NCBI RefSeq assembly: GCF_000189635.1
Contig: NW_002476514.1
Coordinates: forward strand, 57,873 to 121,872
Origin: Tetrahymena thermophila SB210
Lineage: Eukaryota > Ciliophora > Oligohymenophorea > Hymenostomatida > Tetrahymenidae
Length of the DNA: 64,000 nt
Direction of reading: 5' to 3'
Part shown: positions 1 to 13,460 of the stretch, piece by piece
Numbering within the stretch: the stretch's first letter is position 1
How the letters are laid out: every line of letters begins with the position of its first letter
Position numbers and translations under genes: made by a program
Notes under the pieces: generated by a model
What the model was told of the DNA's origin: nothing
What the model saw: only the letters and a program-made list of their open reading frames with translations
Databases searched by the model: none

Positions 1-89
1 TCCAAATAAAATACTTGGAAGGTGAAAAAATAGTAATGTAGAAAGGTTTTTTCTACCTACTGATCTAAAAATGCTCTGATTGTAAATTC

Positions 90-903
90 TCTTTGGTTCA
101 CTTTTTAGTTATGTATAAGCTTGAAAAGAAAAAATTTTATAATTTTATACTCTTTTTAACAATCTGAATAATCTTTTAAATATCATAAACAGACTTGAAA
201 ATCAATGATAAATATATATTTTCCTTAACTAAGTGTGACTTTATTATATATTTTTCTTTATGAATAAATAATTAAAAACTTTTAAATATTTTTGAAGCAA
301 TTAGGAATCAAATAAATGGCATAAATTGATAAAAATAAAATACAAAAAAGACAGACTGTATATTATTTAATAAATTATTTAAATTAATAAAATAAAATAT
401 ATTTTAAGAAAGAGAATTTACTTAAAATATTTTTTAGTTAGTTACTTATTTTTCTATCCAGCCAGAATTAAAATATAAAAGATAGGTTTAAATATCAAGA
501 TTTAAAATTAATTTTAATAGAAATTGCAACATAAGTTAATACATTTTTATAATAAGAAAGGAATAGATCTTTCGAAAATAATTAAAATTATCTAATACTT
601 TATCTGATAAGCAAATTAGCTCATAATTAGAAAGAAGATCATCAAATAATTTATCAATTTCTAAATCCTGGGTAATCTTTTCTATTAATTAAAAATACAC
701 ATTCTTAAATTTACACTTTTTTTAAAGTATTTAGAAGCAAAAAAATAATTATAAAATGAATTTATAATGAATGATTAATACATAGATAAACATTTTTCAT
801 ATTTAATCAAATATATGAATTATTAAATTTTTTTTTGAAAATTTCTAAATTATTAATTATTTTTATTTAAAATTATTTTTCAAATATTAAAAAATAATAA
901 ATT

Positions 904-954
<51 letters not shown>

Positions 955-1990
955 GATAAAGATCAGTATTAATTTTGATAAATCTAAAAAATTGGTTTTT
1001 TGATTTTTAGCATCAAGATTATCAATCTATTGTGTTTAAATATCAATTATATATTTTATTTATATTAAAGCTATTAACCAATCTTTTTTTCAACAGATTT
1101 TCTGTGACTAAATCAAATATTAGATTTTATAAGAAAAAATATAAATTAAGCTTTTTAAGAAGAGTTTTGCAATAAAATAGAACTTTTCTAAAAAAATAAC
1201 TAGATCTATCTATCTAATACTTCAATATATATTTTTTCTGCTTTTAATTAACAAAACAATTTTTAGGCTTTTGAAAATTAAGAAAAAAAGTTTAAAATAT
1301 AGAGCTGTAAGTAATAAAAATATTTACGTTTTTAGCAAAAAAGCAGTTTTTTTAGATTAAATATAGAAAGGCTTCATGAAACAGTATATAAATTAAAATG
1401 ATTTTATAAATTATTGGCCAATTAGTTAGTTAGCAAAAATATTAAAATTTTTTAGACTTTTAAAAATTGATAGTGCTTAAGAAGGAAAATTCGATTTTGA
1501 TATTCTTTTATTAATTTCTAATTAGCTTATTCACAAATAAATAAATACATACATACATACATACAATCATCATTAATAAATTCTCAAGTAACTTAATTAA
1601 ATAAACAAGATAATTAATTATTCCTTTACAATTCTATTTTATTTTTAAAAAAATTAGTCATGATATTTATACCTCATATTTAATGATAATTATTCGATTA
1701 ATTTTAAATTTTTATATTTTTAAATAATTACTCTCTGAAATTTTAAGTCGTCAACAATAATTTTTATTCTATGGAAGATAAATTATTCAAATTTAATGCA
1801 CTTAAAAAAATGGTAATGAAAAAATAATTATTTTTTTATTTTAATTTAGATAAATGCGAAACTTTTATGTAATAAATAAAAATTAATATTATATAGTGAA
1901 AAAAGTTAAATAAAAATGACAATAGAAATTAAATATTTAAAACACTAAAAATATTTAGATATATTTCAATTCTCTGATAATTAATTATTT
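90..1990. repeat. Long repeat unit R, copy 1
   Basis: This stretch recurs, diverged, at about 5650-6980 and 7255-9000, with a short extra partial copy at 5438-5640. Shared landmarks are the motif TTCACTTTTTAGTTAT near the start, 'aaacagacttgaaaatca' about 100 bases later, a 'ctaaatcctg' block near 663, and 'cacttaaaaaa' near 1800. It holds a (GATA)n tract and an (ATAC)n tract. On the minus strand, bases about 720-312 read without TGA under the ciliate code and give a plausible peptide containing TQDLEIDKLFDDLL. That peptide is broken or frameshifted in the other copies, so I do not call a gene. It may be a decayed gene or a mobile-element remnant. Confidence 0.6.
904..954. repeat. (GATA)n microsatellite
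   Basis: About 12.7 uninterrupted GATA units. It is absent from the equivalent position of the other two R copies, so it expanded after the duplication. Confidence 0.95.
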
Positions 1991-2717
1991 CTCTTGTAGG
2001 AAATAAATATTAATTAGAATAATAAATATTACCGTACGGTCTCTTAGTCAAGAGGTCTTCTATTATAAGATAGTTCTTGAATAAGACATAAACATCAATT
2101 ATTGGTGTTAATTTATTTGAGCCATAATTAATTAATTAATTAATGAGGATTTATAGCAATATAAAAATAAGGAAGAAATGTTAAGCTTCATATAATAATA
2201 ATTACATTTTGGTTCATATCTTTATTTATTAAAACTTTGAAACTCTATTTATCAGTAACAAAAACAATTGTTAAAAGTGACTCTTTCAAAAATAGCACAA
2301 TCAAAACGAACAGTAATTTTAGCCTTAAACAGACGACATTACTAAATTTAATTTTTAAAAATTAATTTAATAAATAAATAAATAAATAAATAAAAATATT
2401 ATTATGGAATTATAAGTCTTAAATAATATATTTTATACTTTTAAAACTAAAACATAACTTATCAATACTTTTTTATTTATTTGCTATTTATATTAAAAAA
2501 AATAATTTTAATACTTCATAAATTTTTAAACTTCTAAACTTTAAATTTCAATTTGCTCATATTAAGAAATTGTTTAACTAATCTTTTAACAAAGTTAACA
2601 AAAAACAGATAGATTTAAAATTTCTTAAATAAATTAACTACAACGCTCTATGGAACATATAAATTTATTTAAGAAATTACAGTTAAAAATGTAATATAAA
2701 TTATATTAGTATGTTTC

Positions 2718-3230
2718 TCAGATGAGTAAACAAACAAACATAACAAAAGCATATTAAAAGTCAAAGTTAACAAGTATGATTCAGTACTAGAACCACCAGC
2801 TGCTTAAACTGTATGAGAGTTAGTGACACAATTGCAAGATTTACACATCCAACATTGAGATTAGCACCTAGATTTTAAGTTCAATCAGTAACATCACAAT
2901 TTGGAGTTGCTGATATTGTGAATAGACATTAGATTGTAGCATTAGCACTGCATCCTTTGCAGTCAGTAGCCTTACCACCAGCTGTATCTGCAGCACCACA
3001 AGCAACATCAGCACTTAGAACGAGATTTAATTAGCAAATATTATTTACATCGGCATTAGAGCCTGCAGTGCAACTGGCAACACAAGCAGATCCATTGAAA
3101 AAATTACCTACCAGAAGCTTAAGCTGTATAAACGTTAGTGGCTCCATTTCAAGATAGATTTACATATCCAACTAATGAGATTAGCACCTGGATTTTGAGT
3201 ACAATCAGTAACATCACAATTTGGAATAGT
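2718..3230 (-). pseudogene. Broken Cys-rich surface-antigen fragment
   Basis: Minus-strand sequence matches the C-terminal part of the 102-aa-repeat antigens at 32340-34001 and 38254-39609. It keeps the blocks for the Cys-rich repeat, the SYLLTLTF.MLLLCL hydrophobic tail and the region of the stop. The reading frame breaks several times. For example, the LNGWMCKSCN block has lost a base so that the frame shifts to LNVGCV, and a 4-base CAAA-type expansion changes the tail. No signal peptide end is present; homology stops near 3230. It is a truncated, frameshifted relic of the second antigen type, lying just 3' of an intact gene of the first type. Confidence 0.75.
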
Positions 3231-3858
3231 TTTATAAATTAGCTTATGGAGATTGAATACGATAAAGCAAAATGCTAGTTATAATTACAAAAATGAATAA
3301 AAAATACATAAAGGAAATTTCTAAATGAGGTATTTAAAAAAATAGAAAATCTTACTATTTATTAAAATCTAAGCAAATAAATTCTGAAAAGTTTACTTAC
3401 TTTTATAATGGAAGACAGAAATCATAAGGTATTCAGAATAATCTAAAAATTATTTAGATGATTATATATACATACAATATTATTTGAATTTAATGGCATA
3501 TAAAATTGCATTTTGTGTAATATTTTTATTTCATTTTGCTTTTTTAAATCTTGTGTTATTTTCGTTTGTATTAGAATTAATTTTTATTTAAATTAATACT
3601 TACATTTAACAAATAAATTCATTTTTAAGGATACCAGTTATATTCTGATAATAATTAAAATAAAGACTAAATTTATTATTTAAAAATTTAATAAGTTTTA
3701 TGTTAAATAGTTTATTTTGAAATTAAAATTATTATTAAGATTAAAATGGTAATTTTACACATGTTTTAATCAAATCAGTACACACACATAAAAATATACA
3801 TACCAACAATCAAAAAATGCAATTTTAAATTCTAAATTTTTGTTTGAATCTTGAATAA
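3231..3858. other. AT-rich spacer, part of a duplicated block
   Basis: No gene is seen. From about 3405 onward the sequence is nearly the same as 16125-16595, so the duplication that produced the two antigen genes carried about 450 bases of 3' flank with it. Confidence 0.6.
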
Positions 3859-5124
3859 TCAAATTAACAAAGCAGATAAAACTAATAAAATGCTAACAAA
3901 GATCTAACCACTGAAAGTACATGAAGTATTTGATGCAGAAATCTGTGTAGATTGACATGAAGAACCATCAACAGAGGCATATTGATTTGCATTAGTAGCA
4001 GTACCATTGCAGGCGGCACAGTCTGCATCAGTCCATTTATTTGAACCTCTGGCAGATTTATTGCATGAATACGCAGCTGCTACACAAGCACTTCCATCAG
4101 TCTTAGCGAAGATAGTTTTTGTTTAAGGGCTAGCAGCCATAGCACATGAATTACAGTTAGCATCTGTCCATCCTGAAGTAATACTATTACAAGCAACACA
4201 ACTAGAAGTAGTTAATGGAGAAGCACCAAATTGTACGGCAGGAGTAGCAGGTGTACAAGCAAGACAATCAGCAGCTGTCCAAGCATTTGCAGTAGTAGTA
4301 CCTCTACTAGCAGTAGTGCATGTTGCGGAAGAAGCAACACAAGCAGAACCAGCGGTATTAGCAAAAGTAGTTTTAGCTGGAGGGGAAGCACTTGATGCAC
4401 AAGCATTACATAAGGTATCAGTTAAACCTGTATTGACAGTAGAGCAAGCAGCACAAGAAGTAGTTGTTGAACCTTAAGCAGCGGGTACCAAAATGGGAGT
4501 AGCAGGAGTACAAGCAAGACAATCAGCAGCTGTCCAAGCATTGAGCGCAGTAGAACCTCTACTACCACTATCACATGTTGCGGAAGCATTAACACAAGCA
4601 GTACCAGCAGAGTTAGCAAAATTTGTGTTACCTTTAGGGGTAGAAGTACTGGCGCATGCAGCACAATTTGCATCAGTCAGGCCACTAGTTATATCACTAC
4701 AAGCTTTACAAGCACCTGAAACCAATGCAGGGGTATTAGGAGAACAAATGGTGCAATCACCTAAAGTCCATGCAACATTACTTGGTCTTGCTGTGCATGA
4801 AGCAGAACTAGCTACACAAGCACTACCAGCAGTATTAGCAAAGCTACTTCCTCTACAAGAATAACAAAATGCATCAGTTAAACCAGTTATTGTTCCTATA
4901 TTTAGGCAAGAACAATCATTAACAAAACAAGTAGTCAAATCATTTCCTGTTCCTAACCAAGAACAAGCTCCTGGACCTCCTGTAACTGTAGGTACAGCAC
5001 AGGCTTAAGAACATTTTTAACCAGGAGAACCAGTACAAGTAGTTTCAATTCCTGGAAATTATGAAATTACAGAAACAAGAAGTTAAGAAATTATTAAGCA
5101 AATTATTAGAGTTTTGTTTTACAT
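3859..5124 (-). CDS. GPI-type Cys-rich repeat surface protein (immobilization-antigen-like) II
   Basis: A single exon of 421 residues under the ciliate code (TAA/TAG = Gln), ended by TGA. It starts MQNKTLIICLIIS, a signal peptide cut near residue 21. The body is built of about 85-residue (255-base) repeats rich in CxxC pairs and in Ala, Ser and Thr, with recurring TDANCxxCA, FANxAGxACV and WTAADCLACTP blocks. It ends FVSILLVLSALLI, a hydrophobic tail right at the stop, as expected for a GPI-anchor signal. Family knowledge: ciliate immobilization antigens are abundant GPI-anchored coat proteins of cilia and cell surface with this layout. The start is chosen because it gives the signal peptide and matches the paralogue at 16596-17867. 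It could be another Cys-rich secreted protein, but the coat-antigen call fits best. Its exact serotype locus cannot be named. Confidence 0.88.
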
Positions 5125-5437
5125 TTTTATTTTTTTTGAATTTTTTGTTTGAATTAATTAATTATTAAAGTTAAAAAAAAGCGAGAAAGATATAAACAAG
5201 AAAATTTAGACAAACGAAAGAGAACATAACTTCCAGGATATTTTGTCACAGGGTAATTTATCAGGAAAATTGTACTATTTTCACTATTTAAAAAAAAAAT
5301 ATATTTTATCTCGATTATCCAGATCAATATCATCAACATACATACACTCATCTAAATAAAAAAATATAGATGAAGAATATCATAATAGTTTTTTTTCTCT
5401 CATTTTTGGTTTCCTACATTCGCCATATACTAATATA
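5125..5437. other. Upstream region of antigen II
   Basis: AT-rich 5' flank. The first 100 or so bases match the flank of antigen III (17868-17960) and then diverge. No distinct promoter motif was recognised. A short open frame at 5154-5351 is not conserved there and is not called. Confidence 0.4.
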
Positions 5438-6980
5438 TGTAAGTTTGAGAAGTAAAATATTAGGAATTTTGTATAATTTTTGACTATCTGAATAATCCTG
5501 TAAATATAATTTTTAAAAAAACAAATATCATAAATAGACTTGAAAATCAATGATAAAAAGATATTATATATAACTAGATGTCAGTTTGTTATATTTAACA
5601 AAAAAATATTTATAACTTTTTTAACATTTTATTATTATTCTTTCTTAATTAAGATTGGCTCACTTTTTAGCTATACGTAAATTTGAAAAGAAAAAAATGT
5701 ATAATTTTACACTCTTTTTGACTATCTGTATAATCCTGTAAATATAATTTAAAAAAAAAAATAATAACATAAACAGACTTGAAAATCAATGATAATTAGA
5801 TACTATACTTAACTAAATGTGAGTTTGTTATATTTCTTTATGAAAAAATATTTTAACCTTTAATTTTTTTGAAGAGAAAGAGGAATCAAAATAAATCGTA
5901 TTAATTTACAAAAATAAAATACAAAAAAGATTGCAAATAATTTAATAAATTATTTTATTTAACATAAAAAAATACAATACATTTTAAGAAAGCAAATTTA
6001 TTTAAAATATTTTTTAGCTATTTTTCTATCTAAAATGAAGTAGGGAATAGAACTTTCAAAAAACATTTAAATTATCTCATTCTTTATATGATAAACAAAT
6101 TAGTTCATATATAAAAAGATCATCAAATAATGTATCGATTTCTAAATTCTGAGTTAATCTTACCTATTAATTTAAAAATTCATTTCGTGGGCTTTCAAAT
6201 AATATTAAAAATTAACTAGTTCGAGGTAAAAAATATTTATTAAATGAATGTGTCAAGATTAATAAATTGATAAACATTTTTAATATATTTTCAGTCAAAT
6301 GAATTTTTAAATATTTTTTTTTGAATATTTTTAAATTATTATTTATTTTTATTTAAAATAATTTTTCAAACATGAAAAAATAATAAATAGATGATAAAGG
6401 TCAATATTAATTTTAATAAAATAATATTTTACACATAAAGAATATTTGCTGTATTTAAATATCAATTATTTATTTTATTTATATAAATATATTAACCGCT
6501 CTTTTTTTCCACATATTTTCTATGTACAAATACTTACAATCATGTTTATTAAATTCTCAAGTAACTTAATTAAATAAAAACAAGATAATTAATTAATTAT
6601 CGCCTTTATACTTCTATTTTGATTGTAACAAAAATTAGTCAGTCACTGACTGATATTCTTATCTCATTTTGACTGATAATTATTCCATTAATTTTAAATA
6701 TCAAAATAAATAAGAAATAGAGAGAGAGCTATCAGAATATTTAACTGATTTTAATTTTCATCATTTTCTATGATTAAGTAATTTTAGATATTTACTCTGT
6801 GTAATTTTAATTCACCAACAAACAATAATTATGTTATGGAAGATAAATTATTCAAACTTAATGGATTAAAAAAAATAATTTTTTTTTTTATAGGAGCTTT
6901 AATTATGCTAGTATAATAATAATTTTTATTAAAAAAAAGTTTCACATTTATTTAAATATTAAATAAAATTATTAATTTAC
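5438..6980. repeat. Long repeat unit R, copy 2, with a partial extra copy
   Basis: Bases 5438-5640 repeat the first part of unit R and 5650-6980 repeat most of it, more degenerate than copy 1. The coding-like block of copy 1 is interrupted here by TGA near 6080. No intact gene. Confidence 0.55.
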
Positions 6981-7254
6981 TATATACTCTAATTAATTAA
7001 GTCCCATTTTTAGAGAATATAAAAAATTTTGAATTATTTTTTAGAAGTAATAAGTTTGATATTTTCTTAAACCCAAGCCTTTTAAATTAAAATATATATG
7101 GCTTGAGTCAGCTAGAGTTTTTAGAGTTATATAATTATTTTATTATTTATAAATAAAATGTATTAAACAACAAAATATTACAAAAAATCAGATTTTTCTT
7201 AGCTTTAGTTGATTTCAAGCTTAGCTACACTGTAACTTTTTTAATTATTTGTCT

Positions 7255-9000
7255 TAATTAAGATTGGTTCACTTTTTAGTATATCTATGTTTCAAAAGTA
7301 AAATATTTATAATAATTTTGTTACTGACAAAATCTGAATAATCCTGTCAAAAAAATTTAAAAAAAAACAAATATCATAAACAGACTTGAAAATCAGTGAT
7401 AATTAGATACTATACTTAACTAAATGTGAGTTTGTTATATTTCTATATGAAAAAATATTTTAACCTTTAAATACTTTTGAAGGGAAAGAGGAATCAAAAT
7501 AAATCGCATAAATTTATAAAAATAAAATACAAAAAAGACTGCAAATAATTTAATAAATTGGTTTATTTATTTATCTATCTTAATAAAATACAATACATTT
7601 TTAGAAAGCGAAGTTGCTTAAAATATTTTTTAGTTAGTTATTTTTCTATCCAGCAGCCAGAATGAAGTAGGGAATAGAACATTCAAAAATAATTTAAATG
7701 ATCTAATAATTTATCTGATAAGCAAATTCGCTCTTAATTAAAAGATCATCAAATAATTTATTGATTTCTAAATCCTGAGTTAATCTTATCTAGTAATTAA
7801 AAAATACATTTATGGGGTTTACAAATATTTTCAAAATTCACAAATTTTTTTAACATAGTTAAATGAAAAAAATATTTATTAAATGAATGTATAAAGATTA
7901 ATAAATAGATAAACATTTTTAATATATTTTCAGTCAAATGAATTTTTAAATATTTTTAAATTATTATTTATTTTTATTTAAAGTAATTTTTCAAACATTA
8001 AAAAAAAATAAATGGATGATAAAGGTCAGTATTAATTTGAATAAAGGTAAGATTTTTCGCATAAAGATTATCTATCTGCTGTATTTAAATATCAATTATA
8101 TATTTTATTAATATTAAAGCTATTAATCACTCCTTTTACCACAGATTTTCTGTGTGCTAAATCAAATATTAGATTTTATAAGCAAAGTTATAAATTACTC
8201 TTTTTAAGTAAATAAAAATTTTCTTAAAAAATATTAAGATCTATCTAATACTTCGATATATATTTTTTCTGCTTTTAACAATACTATTCTTGGTCTTTGA
8301 AAATCAAGAAAAAAAGTTTAAAATATTAAGCTGTAATAAATAAATAAATATGCGTAAAAAAGTAGTTTTTTTAGTATATAAATTAAAATGATTTTGTAAA
8401 TTATTGGCCAATTAGTTAGTTAGCAAAGATAATAAAATTTTTAAGACTTTAAAAATCTATAGTACTTAAGTTGGAAAATTTGATTTTGATATTGTTCTAT
8501 TAATTTCTAATTAGCTTATTCACAAATAAATACAATCATTATTAAATTCTCAAGTAACTTAATTTAATAAAAACAAGATAATTAATTAATTAATTATCCC
8601 CTTTATACTTCTATTTTGATTTTAACAAAAATTAGTCAGTCACTGACTGATATTCTTATCTTATTTTTAATGATAATTATTCCATTAATTTTAAATATCA
8701 AAATAAGAAATAGAGAGAGAGCTATCAGAATATTTTGCAGGATTTTAATTTTCATCATTTGTTTATTTAACTATTTTTAGATATTTATTTTGTGTAATTT
8801 TAAATCACCAACAAACAATCATTATGTCATGGAAGATAAATTATTCAAATTTAATGCACTTAAAAAAAGCTAAAATAATTATTTTTTTATAGAGGTGTTA
8901 TTAATTTAAATAAATGCGAAACTTTTTTATAAGAAAAATTAATATTATATAACCATAATTAAAGGTTAAATAATAATTTAATTTATATAAAATTATTTAA
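7255..9000. repeat. Long repeat unit R, copy 3
   Basis: Closest in length and order to copy 1, lacking its GATA tract. It keeps the 'cacttaaaaaa' end near 8850 and shares with copy 2 a 'tcagtcactgactga' block (8634-8650) that copy 1 lacks. No intact gene. Confidence 0.55.
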
Positions 9001-9890
9001 AACACTAAAAATAATAGAATAGTAATGGTAGGTAGTAGAATAATAGAGTGTAATAAAATAAAATAAAATACATTATATTTTTTTTTAAATTTTAAATTTA
9101 TTAAAAATAAAGTTATATATATTTCATCTTATTTTATTACATCCAATTTTTATATTAGATTTATCTTAAAAGAATAGTAACTAAGTAATTAATTAAAGAT
9201 TTCATTTATTTTTTTACTATTAGTTTGTTTTTTTGTTTCTTTCTTTTGTTATTTGATGATAAAAATATCAATATATTATAAAAAATGAATTAATTTCAAC
9301 AAAAAGTAAATTTATAATGTGAATTTTTTTTATAAATAAATTTCAATAAATAGCTATTGTTTAGTTATAATGTTTTATTTATTTTTTCAACTTGAATCTG
9401 AAATATTTACTAACTTGCTTTATAAAAAATACTTAAAAATAATAGAATAGTAATTGTAGGTAGTTATAAGAATAGTAGAGTGTAATAAAATAAAATAAAT
9501 TAAATTACATTATATTTTTTTATTATTTTGTATTCAATTTTTAATTTTTTATAAATAAAGTTATGTATGTTTCATCTTATTTTATTACCATTCAATTTTT
9601 ACATTTATCTAACTTAAAATATTTCTAAGAATAGTAAGTAAGTAAGTAATTAAAGATTTAATTTATTTTTTTACTATTAGTTTATTTGTATGTTTCTTTT
9701 GTTATTTAATGATAAAAATATCGATTATAAAAAAACCAATTAATTTCAAGAAAAAGTAAATTTTTTAAGTGAATATTTTTTATAAATAAATTTCAATAAA
9801 TAGCTATAGCTTTAGTTATAATGTTTTATTTATTTTTTTCAACTTGAAGCTGAAATATTTACTTAATTTGCTTGCATAAAAAATACTTAC
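9000..9890. repeat. Direct tandem duplication, two units of about 430-460 bases
   Basis: Bases about 9000-9425 and 9426-9890 are two head-to-tail copies. Each starts with 'aataatagaatagtaat' followed by a GGTAGGTAG-like run, and each contains a 'tttcaataaatagctat' block. No coding potential is apparent. Confidence 0.65.
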
Positions 9891-12830
9891 TTACTTACTT
9901 AAAAAAGATCATGGATTGCTATTTTTTACATGCAAAAATTTTACACAATTTTAACATCTAAGCATAAATCTTATTTATATTTAAAATTATAGAAATCTTA
10001 TTAAAATTAAATAGTTATTTTAATCAATATTCAATTTTCCTATATATATTTATTAATCAGTGCCATTCTCTTTATGTAAGGGATAGCTATTTATTTTAAA
10101 ATCAATTATAAATATATTTTCATAACAAAGCTAAAATAATTTAAAATCAGAAATAAAAACAAAATTACTATGATGGATTGAATAATTTTACCTGATTAAA
10201 TTTTTATTTTGTTTTAGATCTAAATTAATGTATTATTTATTTATTTATTCTTTTCTAATATGCTCTGAATGGTTTGAACCACTTCTTCTGATAAAAATTA
10301 TAGCTTTATAAATAAATAAATAAATAAATAAATAAAAAAATAAATAAATAAATAATTGAATTATTAGAGCAAATTATAAACTAAAAACAAAATTTTAATA
10401 AAAAAATATTTCGTATTTAAAATAAATGGAAAGTTTTCTATTAGATAAAGTATAAAAGAATACCTTAAATTTATTTTGGATTTTGAGATATTTTTGCGTT
10501 TTTATAATACATTCATTTTTGATCACGTTTGCTCCTTATTAACGGATAATTTTTATAGAAAAAAATAAATTTTTTAATATTTTAATAATTAATTAATTAA
10601 TTATATTGTTATAAATTATGAGTTAGAAAATCTTTAAAAAAATAAATGAATATAGTAAAAATTAATTAATGGTATCATGTTACCCTAAATTAATTCAACG
10701 TGGATATTTATGAACACTTTTCTAAGCCATTAGTTATTTCTTTAGCTGAAGCATACATAAAATATAAAATATGGTTAATAAAATTATATTAAAGATATTT
10801 ATTTAAAAAAAAAAATTATTTTATTATTTAAAAGCTATTCATTTAAAATATTTATTTTTATTTAATTTATTACTTCAAATCAATAATTTAATTAGTGTTT
10901 TTTTAAGCATCGATAAAGTATCCGTTAAGTTCTTGGCTTATAAAGCACTAAAATAATTTTTTATACTTAATTGTTAAATATTCGATTATAACTAATATTT
11001 TTAAAAGTAGGTTTCATGCTATTTTTAATATAACAAAACAAAGAAATTTATAAAAATTTTTGAATTAATTAATATTCCACTTTGAGTTTATTTCAAAGGA
11101 AGGAATTTATTTGATATGCTTAGTTATATATAATTCAGTAATATTTTAAAGACTTTATAAAGAACTTAAAATGGCCATTAATCCTTCTCTATCTATCTAT
11201 CTATCTACCTACCTATCTTATTTTTGCTTTAAAAATAATCTATTAATATACCATAAAAACATAAAAAAAGTATATAATAAATAATAAATATATAAAAGAT
11301 TTGCTTGCTTTTTTATTTATTTATTTTTTGCCTAAAATAAATACAAAGAATTTGTAAAATTACTTTAAATTTAGTTTACTGAATTGTTAAAGTTTTTTTC
11401 AGACACTTGAAATGCTATTAGCTAGCTAGCTACGTTAGTGAAAAATTACACCAAGTTCTAAACATTAATAGGTTTTAAAAAGTGAGTTATTTCTAATTAA
11501 AAAAATTAACTCTGAATAACTTAAAAAACTATAATTATAAATAAAGATTACTTAAATTTTTATTGTGATAATTCCTAGAGATTAAGATTTTAGCAAGAAA
11601 TATTTTAGAAATTTTCTAGCGCGCTTACTATGTATGCTTTAAAATTAGCCTGCCTTGATTTAACTTTAGCTAAATTAATTTAATTTATAAAAGTAGTTGA
11701 ATATATTTCACTAATAGTTAAGTAATTAAGAACCATAAATTAAGACTGAAGGAAATCACATTTTGACACTTTTCTAGAGCACTCAGAAATAAAATTTGCT
11801 ATATCAGAAGAATTCATTCATCATCTTTTAGCTAACAAAATGTTTAATTTTAATAAATAAAATAGAAAATTAATTATTTTTATTTTTTAAGATACTTCAA
11901 TAAACTAATAATTTATCTATTATAATTTCTCATTAATAGATAAAAAATATAAATACAAAGAAATCAAATCTCTTTAAATTGATGAAAATATAAAATTATG
12001 ATATTGCTAATCCAGGTATTTAAATTTGAATGCTAAGTAGTTAAGTTAGCCTTCTTGCTTTTTTTATTTTGGTTTGTCAGAATCTACCTATGATTTTATT
12101 AAAAAGAAATAAATAAATAAATAAATGTTTTTATTTAATTTTTTATGAAAATTTTATTTGTCAAAAAAAATATTTTGACGATTTTGACGAAAACTCCCCC
12201 CTTTTTTTAATCATTTTATATTACGCATTATTGAAAACGCGAATAATTTATTAATTAAAATTTAAAAAATTCTATCATAAAAATATTTTTTATTTAAAAA
12301 CCTAGCCTAATTAATTAATATCTAGCTAGCTAGAGGTTTGTTGCCATACCACTAGATTTGAATTATGCGTTTAGCTATAAATAATTGTTATATAAATGCT
12401 TAATAATTAAAATATTTATTTAACCTTAAGTTAATATAAAATTTGAATATATTCTAGTTAAAGTTTTGTAATGAAGAAACTCTGTTAAAAGAATGAAATA
12501 AAGATAGATAAATAGATTCTCATAAAAATAAAAATGTGTAGTTAATAAATTAAAGGTTGAAATTTTAAATTGTTATTTAGCAAGAGAAAGAATATTTATT
12601 TTAAATTGCTATTTTTAATTAATTATTTTGAGAGGAATTACTTACATTACAGCTTATCATAAATTTTATTTTTCAACCTATAATTTTAAATATATAAAAT
12701 GTATGTATACTTTAGCTTATTAAACTAGAAAAATAAATGATACAATTAATTAATTAATTATTCAATATTTAAGTTATGGTAAGAGAAAATATAATATAAT
12801 GTCATTAAATAAAATTCAAGCATAAATAAA
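9891..12830. other. Gene desert, AT-rich
   Basis: I see no gene on either strand. The contents are short tetranucleotide tracts: TTAC at 9885-9900, AAAT around 10312-10355, TATC around 11185-11215, GCTA around 11422. A C-run occurs at about 12196, and there are several palindromic TTAATTAA and GCTAGCTA sites. No RNA gene is recognised. Confidence 0.5.
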
Positions 12831-13460
12831 TAAATAAATGTAGCAGGATGGATTCAAAAAAAGTAAAATAAAATAAAAAAAAATAATAAACTTTTTGATT
12901 AATAGGCAAAAAAAATATTGATAAATAAATAGTAGCATATTTAGAGGATTAAAGATCTATTAATTAGCTCATTAAATTTTATGCAAAATATTAATTAGAT
13001 TAAATATTTTTTTAACTAAATTTTATGATAAGTGAGTAGATAGCTAGCTAGCTAGATAGCTATCTATTAAAAAATATATTAAAAAGCTACTTATATTAAA
13101 GGTATTTATCAGTATTTCTATTTTGTTTGCAAATATATATTATATGCATTCATTCATTCATTATTCATAAGCAACTAATTAGCGCATCATTGATTAATTC
13201 TAAGTTTTTAAAACTAAGAGATAAAAATCAATTATAAATGGCATTTATTCATATTATTATGCATATTTAAAACTTTATAGTGAAACTCAAAACTTAATTT
13301 ATTTTCTTTTAAAATATTTAATAACTTCATGATATGATTGATGATGATGATATTTTGTATAAAAAAAACAAATTTAATAGGCAAGTATTATTAGGCGTTG
13401 TTATTGTGTAATTGTATAAATAATTTAAGCAATAAATTATAATTAAAACATGGAATTTAA
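12830..13460. repeat. Diverged copy of repeat unit U
   Basis: Landmarks in order match unit U of 22.8-30.9 kb: 'gcatatttagaggattaaagatctat', 'attaaaggtatttat', a run of 'attc' repeats, and 'gcgttgttattgtgtaat'. It lacks the B-box-like hairpin. It lies about 10 kb from the other copies and has no channel remnant next to it. Confidence 0.5.

Noticed and set aside
4493..4864. Plus-strand open frame across antigen II
   Set aside because: Antisense shadow of Cys/Ala-rich repeats; the minus frame has signal peptide, CxxC repeats and GPI tail.
5154..5351. Minus-strand 65-codon hydrophobic frame upstream of antigen II
   Set aside because: Missing from the otherwise similar flank of antigen III and of AT-driven composition.
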